Assembly (NCBI RefSeq): GCF_000337535.1
Contig: NZ_AOIP01000033.1
Span: 51,226-115,225, forward strand
Reading direction: 5' to 3'
DNA from: Natrialba aegyptia DSM 13077
Lineage (GTDB): Archaea; Halobacteriota; Halobacteria; Halobacteriales; Natrialbaceae
DNA: 64,000 bases
Made by a program: the position numbers and the translations under genes. This document shows positions 44,647-54,557 of this stretch, in pieces (position 1 is the stretch's first letter; every line of letters begins with the position of its first letter). The notes under the pieces were generated by a model. That model saw nothing but the letters and a program-made list of their open reading frames with translations. It was not told where the DNA came from and ran no database searches.

Positions 44647-46101
44647 CTATCGTGTGAAAGTGGATTTTACAGAATGGATTAGGAATAAGATCTCATCTAT
44701 ACGAATGCCACGAGACAGAATAAGAACAAGTGCATATACAAAAACAGATATTATAACCAATAGAAATATATTTTGGTATCCAGATAATATTGCAATGCTA
44801 TACATTATCATCGCTGCCAGAGATGACTTGATAGTGAAAACCTTCTCAAAGTTAATTTGATATCTTCGACGTGATAATGAGTAAATCATAACGAATGCGA
44901 AAAGGTTTGCGATTAATGTTGCAAGTGCCGCACCTATTATTCCATATATTGGAATCAAAACTATATTGAATAATATATTCGCGGCAACGCTTATGATACG
45001 TATTATCGATACGAGTTTAGTTTCTTCAGCAGCATAGAATAATTGGCGATAAAGAGTTTCCAGACCAATAAAGAGAATTCCAAGAGCGATAATTGGAAGG
45101 AGTAGTACTGCCTGTCCTGCAATCTTGCCTGTCGACAATAATTCAAGCAGTTGATTTCCAATTAGATAAAGGCCAACGATGGAAGGAATAGCAAGCCCTA
45201 TGAGATATCGTGACCCGTTTGACAGAAAACGATAGCAATCAGCTTGATTTCCTTCCATCCACAGACGGCTAAATTCAGGAAAGAAGGTGAGTCGAAGGGG
45301 TAGAATATACATTCGTAGGAGTTTGGCAACAGAATATGCGACTGAGTAGATACCTACAAAATTCGCACCGAGAAAGAAACCAATAAGTAGACGATCAATA
45401 CGGTCTTGGAACATGCCCAGTAGATCAGTCACTGAAATCGGGATTGAATAACGAAGATAGGTATTAAAACCGGAAATAGTTGGTTGATGGATTCCAGTTG
45501 CACGAATCACAGTCATTTGAATAACAACTGCAAAAAGCGCTTCAACAGCAACGATGGCTATTATTAGCCCGCGTAAGCCCCACCCAGCAACAAAAACCAC
45601 AAAGATTACTGTGAAAACATTTATATATGTTTTGACACCTTCTAAGACAGAATATAATTTTACATTCATATCTACACGATACCAATTTTGAGCCATGACT
45701 TGAGAAGCATAAATAGGAATCAGAAGTGATCCAATACGAAATAATTCTGTATAGCGATCTGATCCTAAGAAGAGTTCTGAAAAAGGTGCAGCCAGTGCAA
45801 AAACAATAGTTGCAAACAGACTACTGAGTCCAAGGGCAGCAAATGTGAGCGAAATATAAAGAGAACCACGATCTGCCGTGTTACGTTCTTGTGCGTATCG
45901 AATCAAGGCTCGTTCAAAACCTAATCGAGAAAATGTAGCAAATAATGTGGAGATGACTAGTAGTTGTGTGAAAGCGCCATAGGAGGCCGTACCAAGCGAT
46001 TTTGTAATAACCGGGATAAAAACGAGGCCACGGACTTTCTGTGAGAGATTGATTAAGGTTGATACAACAATATCAGAGGAGAGCTTTTTTTCAAGAACCA
46101 T
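44647..46101 (-). CDS. Lipid-linked oligosaccharide flippase (Wzx/AglR-like)
   Basis: A 484-residue membrane protein with about 14 predicted segments. The N-terminal SSDIVVSTLINLSQKVRGLV and the repeat of Pro/Gly-interrupted helices are typical of MOP-superfamily polysaccharide flippases. It moves lipid-linked glycan from the inner to the outer face. The DNA is AT-rich. The neighbouring glycosyltransferase and polymerase genes on the same strand support the call. Confidence 0.87.
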   Translation of the reverse strand: MVLEKKLSSDIVVSTLINLSQKVRGLVFIPVITKSLGTASYGAFTQLLVISTLFATFSRLGFERALIRYAQERNTADRGSLYISLTFAALGLSSLFATIVFALAAPFSELFLGSDRYTELFRIGSLLIPIYASQVMAQNWYRVDMNVKLYSVLEGVKTYINVFTVIFVVFVAGWGLRGLIIAIVAVEALFAVVIQMTVIRATGIHQPTISGFNTYLRYSIPISVTDLLGMFQDRIDRLLIGFFLGANFVGIYSVAYSVAKLLRMYILPLRLTFFPEFSRLWMEGNQADCYRFLSNGSRYLIGLAIPSIVGLYLIGNQLLELLSTGKIAGQAVLLLPIIALGILFIGLETLYRQLFYAAEETKLVSIIRIISVAANILFNIVLIPIYGIIGAALATLIANLFAFVMIYSLSRRRYQINFEKVFTIKSSLAAMIMYSIAILSGYQNIFLLVIISVFVYALVLILSRGIRIDEILFLIHSVKSTFTR

Positions 46102-46177
46102 TCATCTGGTAATCCACGGACTGGCATCAAATATATGTTGCAATAAAAGAGTCACGGATGAATACTTAGATATCAAA

Positions 46178-47080
46178 TTATTTATTATTTTGTACATATT
46201 TTAATAACCATCTATTTCCAATAGGAAGGGTTGAGATGAAAAGTAAAATCAATAGTCTTATAGTTATTTTCTTGTTCTTTAATAAATTGAGAAGAACGGA
46301 TCTTGCATCACCGATTCTGTTCTCATCAGAGATCAGTGTTTTTGCATAGAGGAGCTTGGCTTTTAATTCCCTCTCTTCACGATATGGTTCTAACTCTGGG
46401 TATCGTTCAACTAGGTCATTGATCTCTAACAATTGCATTTTAAACGCTTGGTCTCGGTCTGCCGTTAACGAATCTGAACGCTTCCGTTTATATGATAGTG
46501 GTTCACCAATTCGAGCCGGGGTATAATCAGCGAAAATACGTGTCCAAAGATGGGGATCTTCGCGAACACTGAATCGGTTGTCGAACCGTTCTTGATCAAG
46601 TACATCTTTTCGGGTTAGAACAGATCTTGATCCAACTCCCCCTTCACGGAAATATTTGATGTGATGATTTTCATAATCGTCAATTGGAGGCGACGAGATA
46701 TACGAAATAGCCCCATCATAGATAAGATACTCATCGGAGTATACAATGTCATAACCATCATTGAGTAGAGGTAGTTGTTTTGATAATTTATCCTGATTCC
46801 AGAAATCATCTGCATCACAAAATCCAATGACATCTCCCGTAGCAGCATCAATTCCCTGATTTCTTGCAGCAGCAACACCATCTGGTTCTACCCAGGTATA
46901 TTCCACATTTTCGCCATAATTGGCTGCTATTTCTTGAACTTGACTATGATCACTAGAATCAACTATAATCACTTCTACCATACTATCTGTATCTTGTTTG
47001 ACGATACTGTCAATCGCCTGTTCTAGATATTCTGTATCATTATATGTAGGAAGTATTGTTGATACAGATAATGGTGGCAT
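46178..47080 (-). CDS. Glycosyltransferase family 2
   Basis: A 300-residue GT-A enzyme. It starts MPPLSVSTILPTYNDTEYLE, has the nucleotide-binding EVIIVDSSDH, the DxD site GFCDADDFWNQDK, and an acceptor part with VREDPHLWTRIFADY. Its C-terminal LLNLLKNKKITIRLLILLFI is hydrophobic and may touch the membrane. It adds a sugar from an NDP-donor to the lipid-linked glycan. AT-rich codons. Confidence 0.9.
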   Translation of the reverse strand: MPPLSVSTILPTYNDTEYLEQAIDSIVKQDTDSMVEVIIVDSSDHSQVQEIAANYGENVEYTWVEPDGVAAARNQGIDAATGDVIGFCDADDFWNQDKLSKQLPLLNDGYDIVYSDEYLIYDGAISYISSPPIDDYENHHIKYFREGGVGSRSVLTRKDVLDQERFDNRFSVREDPHLWTRIFADYTPARIGEPLSYKRKRSDSLTADRDQAFKMQLLEINDLVERYPELEPYREERELKAKLLYAKTLISDENRIGDARSVLLNLLKNKKITIRLLILLFISTLPIGNRWLLKYVQNNK

Positions 47081-47133
47081 GGACTGTGCTTGTGATAGCC
47101 AATATATTAGTCTTTACTGCGTGTCAGCAGCCC

Positions 47134-48564
47134 TTACTTCCAATAAATCCCATCTAAAAATATTATTGGTAATAAAAGAATCATGGAACTCATGCTATTC
47201 CATAATACATTATTCGTCAACCCATTCATAGAGATTAAGAAAAGGGATGTAGAGTAGATAAATAAAAACATTGGAGAATGACCGTTTTTCCTCAACAATT
47301 CATACAAGTATCGCAGTACCAATCCCGTCACTAGAGCTCCAATAACGATCCCAGGATATCCTAGATCCACATAGAATCGACCGATTTCCCCGGGAGGTCT
47401 TCCTCCGCTTTGATTGGGTAAGATCACCCGTCTGAATTTTGAGCCAACAGTGAGAACTGGTTTCTCAGACCAGATCGATCGCGGGATCCAGTTTAGCGGC
47501 ACACGAAAAACAAATGTCCCCCAATAAAACCCGAATTGTTCCGGAACAACCTCTAGGGTAGCGATCAGACTGTCTAAAGTATCGTTATGAATGCCTGCAG
47601 TAAGGAGGCGGACAAGGTCCATGTTGACAATTGCTTCTGTGATTGTCCTATTTCGCCGTAAGGAACCGGTGAGAAGTACAGTAACAGCGATCACCGCCCC
47701 AGCGATAGGTATTGTGAGTGTTTTCACCCACTGATGGAATTTATCCTGAACGAACGTGAGACCACTCGTTTTGATATCCAGAAGACCATATATTGTTGAA
47801 TAGTAGATAAGCACGATGAAATTCACAATAATACCTAATGCACTACCTCTACCACCAAGAAGGAAGAATGCAACTACGATAGGCCCGACCGGAACTAGAT
47901 GTCTTATTTTTGGTTTTTTATTGTCAGCCAATATTGAGACAAACCAAACTGTATAGCCAAGGTGTAACAACTGAGCGCCAAGCTGAAGATGATAAGAACC
48001 TGCAAAAATCGAGCTACGAGGGCGTGTAGAGGTGAATAAAAGAAACAGGTTACCACCTAGGGCTGAAGAAACCAATACGAGATAGAAGACACTTCCCAAG
48101 AACATATAGAGGTACCCCATCTTCCTCAGAATATTTGAATTGTGTTGAACATTAGTTGGATATATTTGGGGAATAGCTATGAATCGGCTGATATCTATAT
48201 AATATCCCACTAGAACCAGTGCGAAAAATATAACATAAAGTGTCGTAATTAGGAGGAATGCAGTTGAGAAATCTGTGGAAACTACCTCTGAATATCGGAG
48301 AAATGGATCTTGTAGATAGACACGATCAAAAATTGCGATTGCAAACATAAGCATAAACGCTGTGTAGACGATGATCGGCTCTAAGAGGTCAAAAGAACCT
48401 CTCTGAAGAGATACAATTACGGGTACGAAACATAGAATAAACAGTATAGATAAGAGAGTCCCTTGAAACCCGAGGAAGAAGAAAGTCACCCCAATAACTG
48501 AACCGAACAGAATGATGGTAATCATTGGTGTGAGCCATCGCCGAATAGACTGGTTATGATTCAT
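47134..48564 (-). CDS. O-antigen/oligosaccharide polymerase (Wzy-like)
   Basis: A 476-residue membrane protein with about 12 segments and a large extracytoplasmic loop containing VPLNWIPRSIWSEKPVLTVG and PPGEIGRFYVDLGYPGIVIG. This loop and layout are typical of oligosaccharide repeat-unit polymerases. It would join repeat units outside the membrane, which implies a polymeric surface glycan and not only a short N-glycan. Codon use is AT-rich. Confidence 0.78.
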   Translation of the reverse strand: MNHNQSIRRWLTPMITIILFGSVIGVTFFFLGFQGTLLSILFILCFVPVIVSLQRGSFDLLEPIIVYTAFMLMFAIAIFDRVYLQDPFLRYSEVVSTDFSTAFLLITTLYVIFFALVLVGYYIDISRFIAIPQIYPTNVQHNSNILRKMGYLYMFLGSVFYLVLVSSALGGNLFLLFTSTRPRSSIFAGSYHLQLGAQLLHLGYTVWFVSILADNKKPKIRHLVPVGPIVVAFFLLGGRGSALGIIVNFIVLIYYSTIYGLLDIKTSGLTFVQDKFHQWVKTLTIPIAGAVIAVTVLLTGSLRRNRTITEAIVNMDLVRLLTAGIHNDTLDSLIATLEVVPEQFGFYWGTFVFRVPLNWIPRSIWSEKPVLTVGSKFRRVILPNQSGGRPPGEIGRFYVDLGYPGIVIGALVTGLVLRYLYELLRKNGHSPMFLFIYSTSLFLISMNGLTNNVLWNSMSSMILLLPIIFLDGIYWK

Positions 48565-48573
48565 TTTTGCTTC

Positions 48574-50046
48574 TTATTGAAGATAACCCAGATCCTCAAG
48601 TCGCTCTTGGGTTGAACTGGACATGTCAACAGTAGGTGATTCCGAAACATTATCAAATAATCCGAGTTGTTTATCAAGAACTAATGTGAGTTCGTCAACT
48701 TTCTCTGGATATTCGTTCGATATTTCACATTGTTCAAATGGATCGGAAGAGATATTATATAACTCTGAGGAACCATCAGATCCTTTGATGAATTTCCAAT
48801 CTGTGTCCCGTATTGCGTGAAGCGTTCGGTCGTATTTTCGAATATCGGTAGGTAAGTGTCCGGTTCGCGTTTTCAATGCGTTCATTGACGGCTGAGGTTT
48901 CATATACTCACTAAAGATATATTCTTTTCCGCCTTCTGTCATTAGTTCTTGCAGGCCTCGTACTGAGTGTGAGGAATTCTCAATTGCCTCATTCTTGACT
49001 ATTTCTAAGAGTGTGGGATATATGTCTTTGAGTTCAACGAGTTCGTCACACGTGTTGCCGGCAGGGAATTGTTCAGGGTATCGAATGAGAAGAGGGACAT
49101 GTAAGAGCGTATCGTAGAGACAGTACTGGTGGTCCATCAACCCATGATCACCGATATTCTCCCCATGATCACCAGTAATCACGATCATTGTCTCTTCTAA
49201 CAGATCGTGCTCCGTGAGGTACTCGTAGACCTGCCCAATGCGATAGTCGAGATACCGAAGTTCAGCCTTGTATAAGGCGGATAGTGCCTCAAAATCGCGC
49301 TCGTTCATCTCGATTTGACCGCAAATATAGGCCCACGCATCCTGATTGACCGCCTCCGCATACGATGGATCCATTCCTTCTGGAAGGAACTCGTCTCTGA
49401 ATTTCTTCGGCGGATCGTATTCGAGATGCGGCTCGAGATAATTCACAAACATAAAGAACGGCTGGTCGGGATTCCGCGACGAAGAGAGCCAGCGGCGAAT
49501 TCGCCAATTGGTGAGATATGCACCGCTATCATACCGTTCTCGGAGAAACTTCGCATAGACCGCATTGAGTAACGTTCGATGCCCGTCGCGACGACAGAGC
49601 GCCTTTCCGACCGCCTGAGATTGCTCGAGGAGACCGTCTTTTTCTTTAGCGATTGAGATGAGATCGGTATCACTCTCCACCAAACTCATGCTCGTTTTAA
49701 ATTGATCAAAACCTCTATCAAATCCGAATTCGGGAGAAATCCAAACATTGTTCGAAAAAGCAACAGTTTGATAGCCAGAATCGTTGAGTTGTTCTGCTAG
49801 GGGAGGGACATCGGGATCGAAGTACTTCGAGCCGGCGTGAGTAGCATGAGTCGAGGTGTATTGACCCGTAAACAGTGAGGCGTGTGACGGGAGCGTCCAC
49901 GGCGCTGTAGTAAACGCATTGGTGAAGAGAGACCCCTCATTCGCCAGTTGATGGAAATTCGGCATTATCTCTTCACTGTTGAGGACCGTTTGTGCCCTCG
50001 CTGTATCCATAACAATCAACAGAATATTTGGTTGTGGATTATCCAT
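48574..50046 (-). CDS. Sulfatase-family (alkaline phosphatase fold) protein A
   Basis: A 490-residue soluble protein with no signal peptide. Metal ligands are seen at MDTARAQT near residue 13 and in VITGDHGENIGDHGLMDHQ. At the sulfatase active-site signature it reads PWTLPSHASLFTG, so the nucleophile position is Thr51 and not Cys/Ser, and the usual Arg is His55. It is a paralogue of the gene at 51309. It may be a transferase or phosphohydrolase acting on glycans and not a classic sulfatase. Confidence 0.82.
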   Translation of the reverse strand: MDNPQPNILLIVMDTARAQTVLNSEEIMPNFHQLANEGSLFTNAFTTAPWTLPSHASLFTGQYTSTHATHAGSKYFDPDVPPLAEQLNDSGYQTVAFSNNVWISPEFGFDRGFDQFKTSMSLVESDTDLISIAKEKDGLLEQSQAVGKALCRRDGHRTLLNAVYAKFLRERYDSGAYLTNWRIRRWLSSSRNPDQPFFMFVNYLEPHLEYDPPKKFRDEFLPEGMDPSYAEAVNQDAWAYICGQIEMNERDFEALSALYKAELRYLDYRIGQVYEYLTEHDLLEETMIVITGDHGENIGDHGLMDHQYCLYDTLLHVPLLIRYPEQFPAGNTCDELVELKDIYPTLLEIVKNEAIENSSHSVRGLQELMTEGGKEYIFSEYMKPQPSMNALKTRTGHLPTDIRKYDRTLHAIRDTDWKFIKGSDGSSELYNISSDPFEQCEISNEYPEKVDELTLVLDKQLGLFDNVSESPTVDMSSSTQERLEDLGYLQ

Positions 50047-50064
50047 TGTGGCGAGTATCGTCTG

Positions 50065-51237
50065 TTAGTCACTAGTCTCGTTGACTCTTCTAAAGAATTG
50101 CTCGTACTGTGAATTGTAATTCTCGATCGAGAACAGTTCCTGTATTATCTCTCGCCCTCGTTTCCCCATTGACGATCGCTTACTAGGATTATCTAAAAGC
50201 GAGAGCACAGGTTGGATAATAGCAGTAGTATCTTCAGGTTCAATTAGGTACCCGTTTTGTCCATCGATTACTACGTTTGATGTGCCACCAACATCGGTTG
50301 CAACTACAGGAACCTCCATTGCAAGTGCTTCTCGTACTGATCCAGGAATTCCTTCATTCAACGACGGAAGCACAAACACATCTAAGGTATTCAAGAAGTG
50401 GGGCATGTCATCGATCCATCCGATAAACTCCACGTGATCTTCGATGTTGTGCCGATGAACTCGTTCTTTTAGACGCTCTTTGTACTCTTTACCACCATCG
50501 GGGGGTTTTCCGGCGATCGAGAGTGTAACGTTCTCCTTTTCTGCAAGGATGGTAGGGAGTGCATCAATAAGGTAGCCAAGCCCCTTTCGGGGAGAGATCG
50601 ATGCTGCAGTACCAATTCGGAACTCCTCTTCTTCCCTAGTGCCCTCGAATTGTCGAGGATCAAACTCACTAGTATCTATTCCTTTATGGAAGATCGTGAA
50701 TTGGTCGCGACAGCGCTCATACTGTGTTGCAGAAAAGATCCGCTGTGCTTGTTCTTCCGATTCGATGAAAACGTGATCAACTGCTCTCAAGGCGATCGAG
50801 TTCAAGTATCGCACTTTCCCGTTCGATTCGAGGCCAAGTCCAATGTTCCAGATAGTCGGTGTAGAGGTGACTGAGATATAAGGGAGGAGTGTCAGAACCG
50901 CTCGCAGATTTTTACACCAAATGATGTCTGCACTATAAAGAACCGAATAGACGTTCCAATTGAATTGCAAAATACGAAGGCCTGCTCGGGGGAGGAGAGA
51001 CGAATTCGCCAACAGCTTTCGATTGTAAGTATCGAGAGCCCCGCGAAACGGGATTATTTTGACCGCTATGCCGTGGTTTCGAGCACGCTCACAGAGTTCA
51101 TCAGTTGTATTCGAAAGCAAAATTGGATCAAAGTGATCTCGATCCAACGACTGTAATAGCCGTAATAGCATCTTCGACCCGCCACCAAATGTGTCTGACC
51201 CGATATGAAAGAAAATGACTCGGATCTGTTCACCCAT
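50065..51237 (-). CDS. Glycosyltransferase family 4
   Basis: A 390-residue GT-B enzyme. The N-terminal domain has SDTFGGGSKMLLRLLQSLDR; the C-terminal domain has RIGTAASISPRKGLGYLIDA and the donor site LPSLNEGIPGSVREALAMEV. It probably uses an NDP-sugar to extend the lipid-linked glycan. It is the rightmost gene of the AT-rich segment and is divergent from sulfatase B. Confidence 0.9.
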   Translation of the reverse strand: MGEQIRVIFFHIGSDTFGGGSKMLLRLLQSLDRDHFDPILLSNTTDELCERARNHGIAVKIIPFRGALDTYNRKLLANSSLLPRAGLRILQFNWNVYSVLYSADIIWCKNLRAVLTLLPYISVTSTPTIWNIGLGLESNGKVRYLNSIALRAVDHVFIESEEQAQRIFSATQYERCRDQFTIFHKGIDTSEFDPRQFEGTREEEEFRIGTAASISPRKGLGYLIDALPTILAEKENVTLSIAGKPPDGGKEYKERLKERVHRHNIEDHVEFIGWIDDMPHFLNTLDVFVLPSLNEGIPGSVREALAMEVPVVATDVGGTSNVVIDGQNGYLIEPEDTTAIIQPVLSLLDNPSKRSSMGKRGREIIQELFSIENYNSQYEQFFRRVNETSD

Positions 51238-51308
51238 TTATCAATTCGTAGTTGCTGGGGAGTTGGAAAAGTATAACGGTCCAACCCGGTGATTGAGTAG
51301 ATGATCGA

Positions 51309-52772
51309 ATGACAGAGCAGAACGTAATTGTCGTTCTGATGGATACTGCTAATTTCCCAGCGGTTACGGTAGTTCGCGGACAGACGGACACGTTCTTAAC
51401 CGAGCTCGTAGCTCAAGGGACCGAATATACGAACACGTTTGGATCTGCCCCGTGGTCGCTTCCCTCCCATGCATCGGTCTTTACTGGCGCGTATTCCACG
51501 AAACACGGTGCGCATGCAGGATACAAACACCTCAATGAGGCGCACATAACGTTACCGGAGGCCTTTCAAAAGAACGGCTACGAGACCGTTGCAGTCTCGA
51601 ACAATACCTGGATCAGCGAAGAGTTCGGATTCGGGCGGGGCTTCCAGACCTTCCAGAAGAGTTGGCAGTACGTCCAGTCGGACATCGACCTTGGACGAAT
51701 CGCACGGACCGAGGAGGGGACGGACAAACTCACGACACTCGGTCGGGAACTGTTTTCGGGGAATCCGCTCGTCAATCTCGTGAACGCTATCTACGGAAAG
51801 TTCGTCCGGTACCACCACGATGACGGGGCGAAACACACGAACGAGTGGATAGACGGGTGGCTCACCGACCGAGACGACTCCGATCCGTTCTTCCTCTTTG
51901 TCAACTACCTCGAACCGCATCTCGAGTACCGTCCACCCGAAGAGTTCGCCGAGCAGTTCCTTCCGGCGGGCGTGTCCTACGACGAAGCGATGGACATCCC
52001 GCAGGATGCCTGGGGATACATTGCGGGTACAGTCGAGTTGTCTGACCGCGACTTCGAGATACTCCGCGGGCTCTATCGAGCCGAGATCGCCTATCTCGAT
52101 CATCGGATCGGCGAACTCAAAGCGCTCCTCGAGAAGCACAACGAGTGGGAAGACACGATCTTCGTGGTGACGGGAGACCACGGGGAAAACATCGGCGATC
52201 ACGGCCTGATGGACCACCAGTACTGCCTGTACGATACGCTGTTACACGTTCCGCTGGTGATTCACGGCGGCTCGTTCACGGATCACGGTACGATTGACGA
52301 ACTCGTGCAACTCACGGACGTTGCACCGACGCTTCTCGATGAAGTCGGGATCAAAGCGCCCGAGTTCCGCGAGCAGATACAGGGTCGCTCGTTCCATCCC
52401 GATGCCGAAACGGAGCCGCGCGAACGGATTATCGCGGAGTACATGGCACCCCAGCCGTCGATGGACGCACTGGAGAAGCGTGTCGGGGACCTCCCGGACG
52501 AGATCGATCAATACGACCGGTCGCTCCGAACGATTCGAACGGAGGAATGGAAGCTCATTCGAGGTTCAGACGGATCGCTCGAACTATACGACGTTGGTTC
52601 CGATCCGGAAGAATCTGCGAACGTCGCCGATCAACATCCGGATGTCGTCGCCGATCTGCAGGCGGAACTCGATGAGTGGGTGAACTCGTTCGAGCACGCC
52701 GAGCACGACGGAAGCGTATCGATGCGTGATGAAACGAAAGAACGACTCGAAGATCTCGGCTATCTCCAGTAA
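51309..52772 (+). CDS. Sulfatase-family (alkaline phosphatase fold) protein B
   Basis: A 487-residue paralogue of sulfatase A with the same layout and GC-richer codons. Metal-ligand region VTGDHGENIGDHGLMDHQ is identical in type. The active-site signature reads PWSLPSHASVFTG: Ser50 at the nucleophile position, His54 for the usual Arg. It ends ETKERLEDLGYLQ, nearly the same tail as protein A (TQERLEDLGYLQ). No export signal is seen, so a cytoplasmic substrate such as a nucleotide- or lipid-linked sugar is likely. Confidence 0.83.
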   Translation: MTEQNVIVVLMDTANFPAVTVVRGQTDTFLTELVAQGTEYTNTFGSAPWSLPSHASVFTGAYSTKHGAHAGYKHLNEAHITLPEAFQKNGYETVAVSNNTWISEEFGFGRGFQTFQKSWQYVQSDIDLGRIARTEEGTDKLTTLGRELFSGNPLVNLVNAIYGKFVRYHHDDGAKHTNEWIDGWLTDRDDSDPFFLFVNYLEPHLEYRPPEEFAEQFLPAGVSYDEAMDIPQDAWGYIAGTVELSDRDFEILRGLYRAEIAYLDHRIGELKALLEKHNEWEDTIFVVTGDHGENIGDHGLMDHQYCLYDTLLHVPLVIHGGSFTDHGTIDELVQLTDVAPTLLDEVGIKAPEFREQIQGRSFHPDAETEPRERIIAEYMAPQPSMDALEKRVGDLPDEIDQYDRSLRTIRTEEWKLIRGSDGSLELYDVGSDPEESANVADQHPDVVADLQAELDEWVNSFEHAEHDGSVSMRDETKERLEDLGYLQ

Positions 52773-52785
52773 GCACTAGCGTGGA

Positions 52786-53877
52786 CTAGGAGTGAGCAAT
52801 ACGTTCTAGTGCGGCTGTTGTCTCGTCGACCGTCTGTTCCCACCGAAACTGTGAATCAAGCTCTGGGTCCGGTGACTGTTTCAGGAGTTCGAGTATTTGT
52901 GCACCGAATGCGTCGACAGTATCGATCGACTCGTATGCGATCGTATCGCCGAAAGCCGACCGAACCTGTGGCAGTTCGGAACACACTACTGGCACACCTG
53001 CTGAGAGTGATTCCATAATCGTCCGCGGGACACCTTCTGCTCGACTCGAGAGCACGAATAGATCTGCATCCCGATAAACGGTCGGCATCTCGTCGTACGG
53101 AAGTTGCCCGAGGAAGGTTACTGCATCCTCGATCCCTAACTCTACAGATCGAGTCACGAGTTCGTCTTTGAGTGTTCCCTCCCCACAGAAGTACAGCGTT
53201 GCATCCGGCAACTCCTCAGCAACAGCGGCAAACGCTTCGAGGGCAACCGTCGGTCGCTTTCCCTCGACTAACCGTCCGACGAACAACACGACAGGCCCAT
53301 CACTCTCGATCAACTCACTCTCTGAACCGTTAGGCGTGAACCGTTCGGTATCGATCCCGTTCGACACCACCTCGATCCGACTCGAGACGCCGAACTCGCG
53401 CACGCGTTCCTTGTCGGTGTCCGTGTAGCAAAACACGACGTCAGCCCGGTTGAACGTCCATCGACCGATCGACCGCAGATAGAGATCGAAGACCCACTCC
53501 GGCGCGTTCTGCGAGTACAGTCCGTGGTTTGTGATCGCGAGCGGAATATCCCCGAGGAAGCGCTTCAGTGCGGCCAAGTTCGTCGAAAAGTACAGGTGAG
53601 AGTGCGCGTGCAGTACGTCGAAGTCCTCGGCTGCGGAGAGATACTGCGCGAGTCCGGGGCTGATATCGTTCCCCAGAAGCGTCACTGCGGGATCGTACCG
53701 AACCACCGTGTATCCGTCGCGTTCCTCAACGTGAGGGAGAGAGTCATCGTACCGCACCGTCAGGACGGTCACGTCGTGTCCCATCGCCGCCTGGTCGCGA
53801 CTCATCGCGTGGACGTGGTACGGTCCGCCCCCTTTCACGTCGGGATAGACCTTCTGTGCGACCCGAAGAATTCGCAT
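52786..53877 (-). CDS. Glycosyltransferase family 4
   Basis: A 363-residue GT-B enzyme starting MRILRVAQKVYPDVKGGGPY, a common haloarchaeal GT4 start; an ATG five codons earlier is possible. It has VLHAHSHLYFSTNLAALKRF in the acceptor domain, and PVVLFVGRLVEGKRPTVALE and LSSRAEGVPRTIMESLSAGV in the donor domain. Codon use is like the chromosome. It converges on sulfatase B. Confidence 0.9.
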   Translation of the reverse strand: MRILRVAQKVYPDVKGGGPYHVHAMSRDQAAMGHDVTVLTVRYDDSLPHVEERDGYTVVRYDPAVTLLGNDISPGLAQYLSAAEDFDVLHAHSHLYFSTNLAALKRFLGDIPLAITNHGLYSQNAPEWVFDLYLRSIGRWTFNRADVVFCYTDTDKERVREFGVSSRIEVVSNGIDTERFTPNGSESELIESDGPVVLFVGRLVEGKRPTVALEAFAAVAEELPDATLYFCGEGTLKDELVTRSVELGIEDAVTFLGQLPYDEMPTVYRDADLFVLSSRAEGVPRTIMESLSAGVPVVCSELPQVRSAFGDTIAYESIDTVDAFGAQILELLKQSPDPELDSQFRWEQTVDETTAALERIAHS

Positions 53878-54041
53878 TCGTCCGACATTCACAGCGACGA
53901 GGCTAATGCGTTATCGTTCGTCTCAATCACTGCCGGTGGAATCGGGCCTCATTCCCGAGTGCAGCCAAACAGACAATCCACACCAATCACACCAATCCGA
54001 AGCATAACGACCAAGTACCGAATCCGAGAGCACGAAAACGA

Positions 54042-54557
54042 ATGCGCCCGGCAGTCAGAGTCATCGTTGCAACACTGCTCCTCACAACCCTCGCCGGGCT
54101 CTGTGTCCATTACGGCGCAACCTACGACGAGCACTGGCCCCATCCGACGGGGGATCAGCTGCAGGACGACCCTGGCCAGTTCACCGACCAGCAGGTCCTT
54201 CTGTTCGGAGAGGTCCAGACCGCGGCCGAAGACACGATCGCCATCCACGTCCACGACGACGCCGGCGACATCGCGGCTGAACTCGAGGTGACGAACGTCG
54301 ACAAATCAGTCGAGCCAGGTGGCATGGTACAGGTGTACGGTGTGCTCGACTCGGATCAGACGATGACGGCCGAGAAAACAGTTGTCGTCAACCGAAGCGA
54401 CGGCGCATCGACGTACAAATACGTCGTCTCTCTCGCTGGAGCTCTCCTTGCAATCGGCTATTTTTGCAAACACTGGCAGCCCCTTCCGCAGAAACTCGGA
54501 TTCGAGCCGCGAACGGGCCGGACAGAACGCGATACAGCAGGACCGAACGATGGCTGA
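54042..54557 (+). CDS. Membrane-anchored OB-fold protein
   Basis: A 171-residue protein with an N-terminal membrane segment (VRVIVATLLLTTLAGLCVHY), an outside domain of about 85 residues with an OB-like beta barrel (QQVLLFGEVQTAAEDTIAIH, SVEPGGMVQVYGVLDSDQTM), and a second membrane segment (YVVSLAGALLAIGYFCKHW). Function unknown. Its stop overlaps the next gene by eight bases, so they are coupled. Confidence 0.72.
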   Translation: MRPAVRVIVATLLLTTLAGLCVHYGATYDEHWPHPTGDQLQDDPGQFTDQQVLLFGEVQTAAEDTIAIHVHDDAGDIAAELEVTNVDKSVEPGGMVQVYGVLDSDQTMTAEKTVVVNRSDGASTYKYVVSLAGALLAIGYFCKHWQPLPQKLGFEPRTGRTERDTAGPNDG

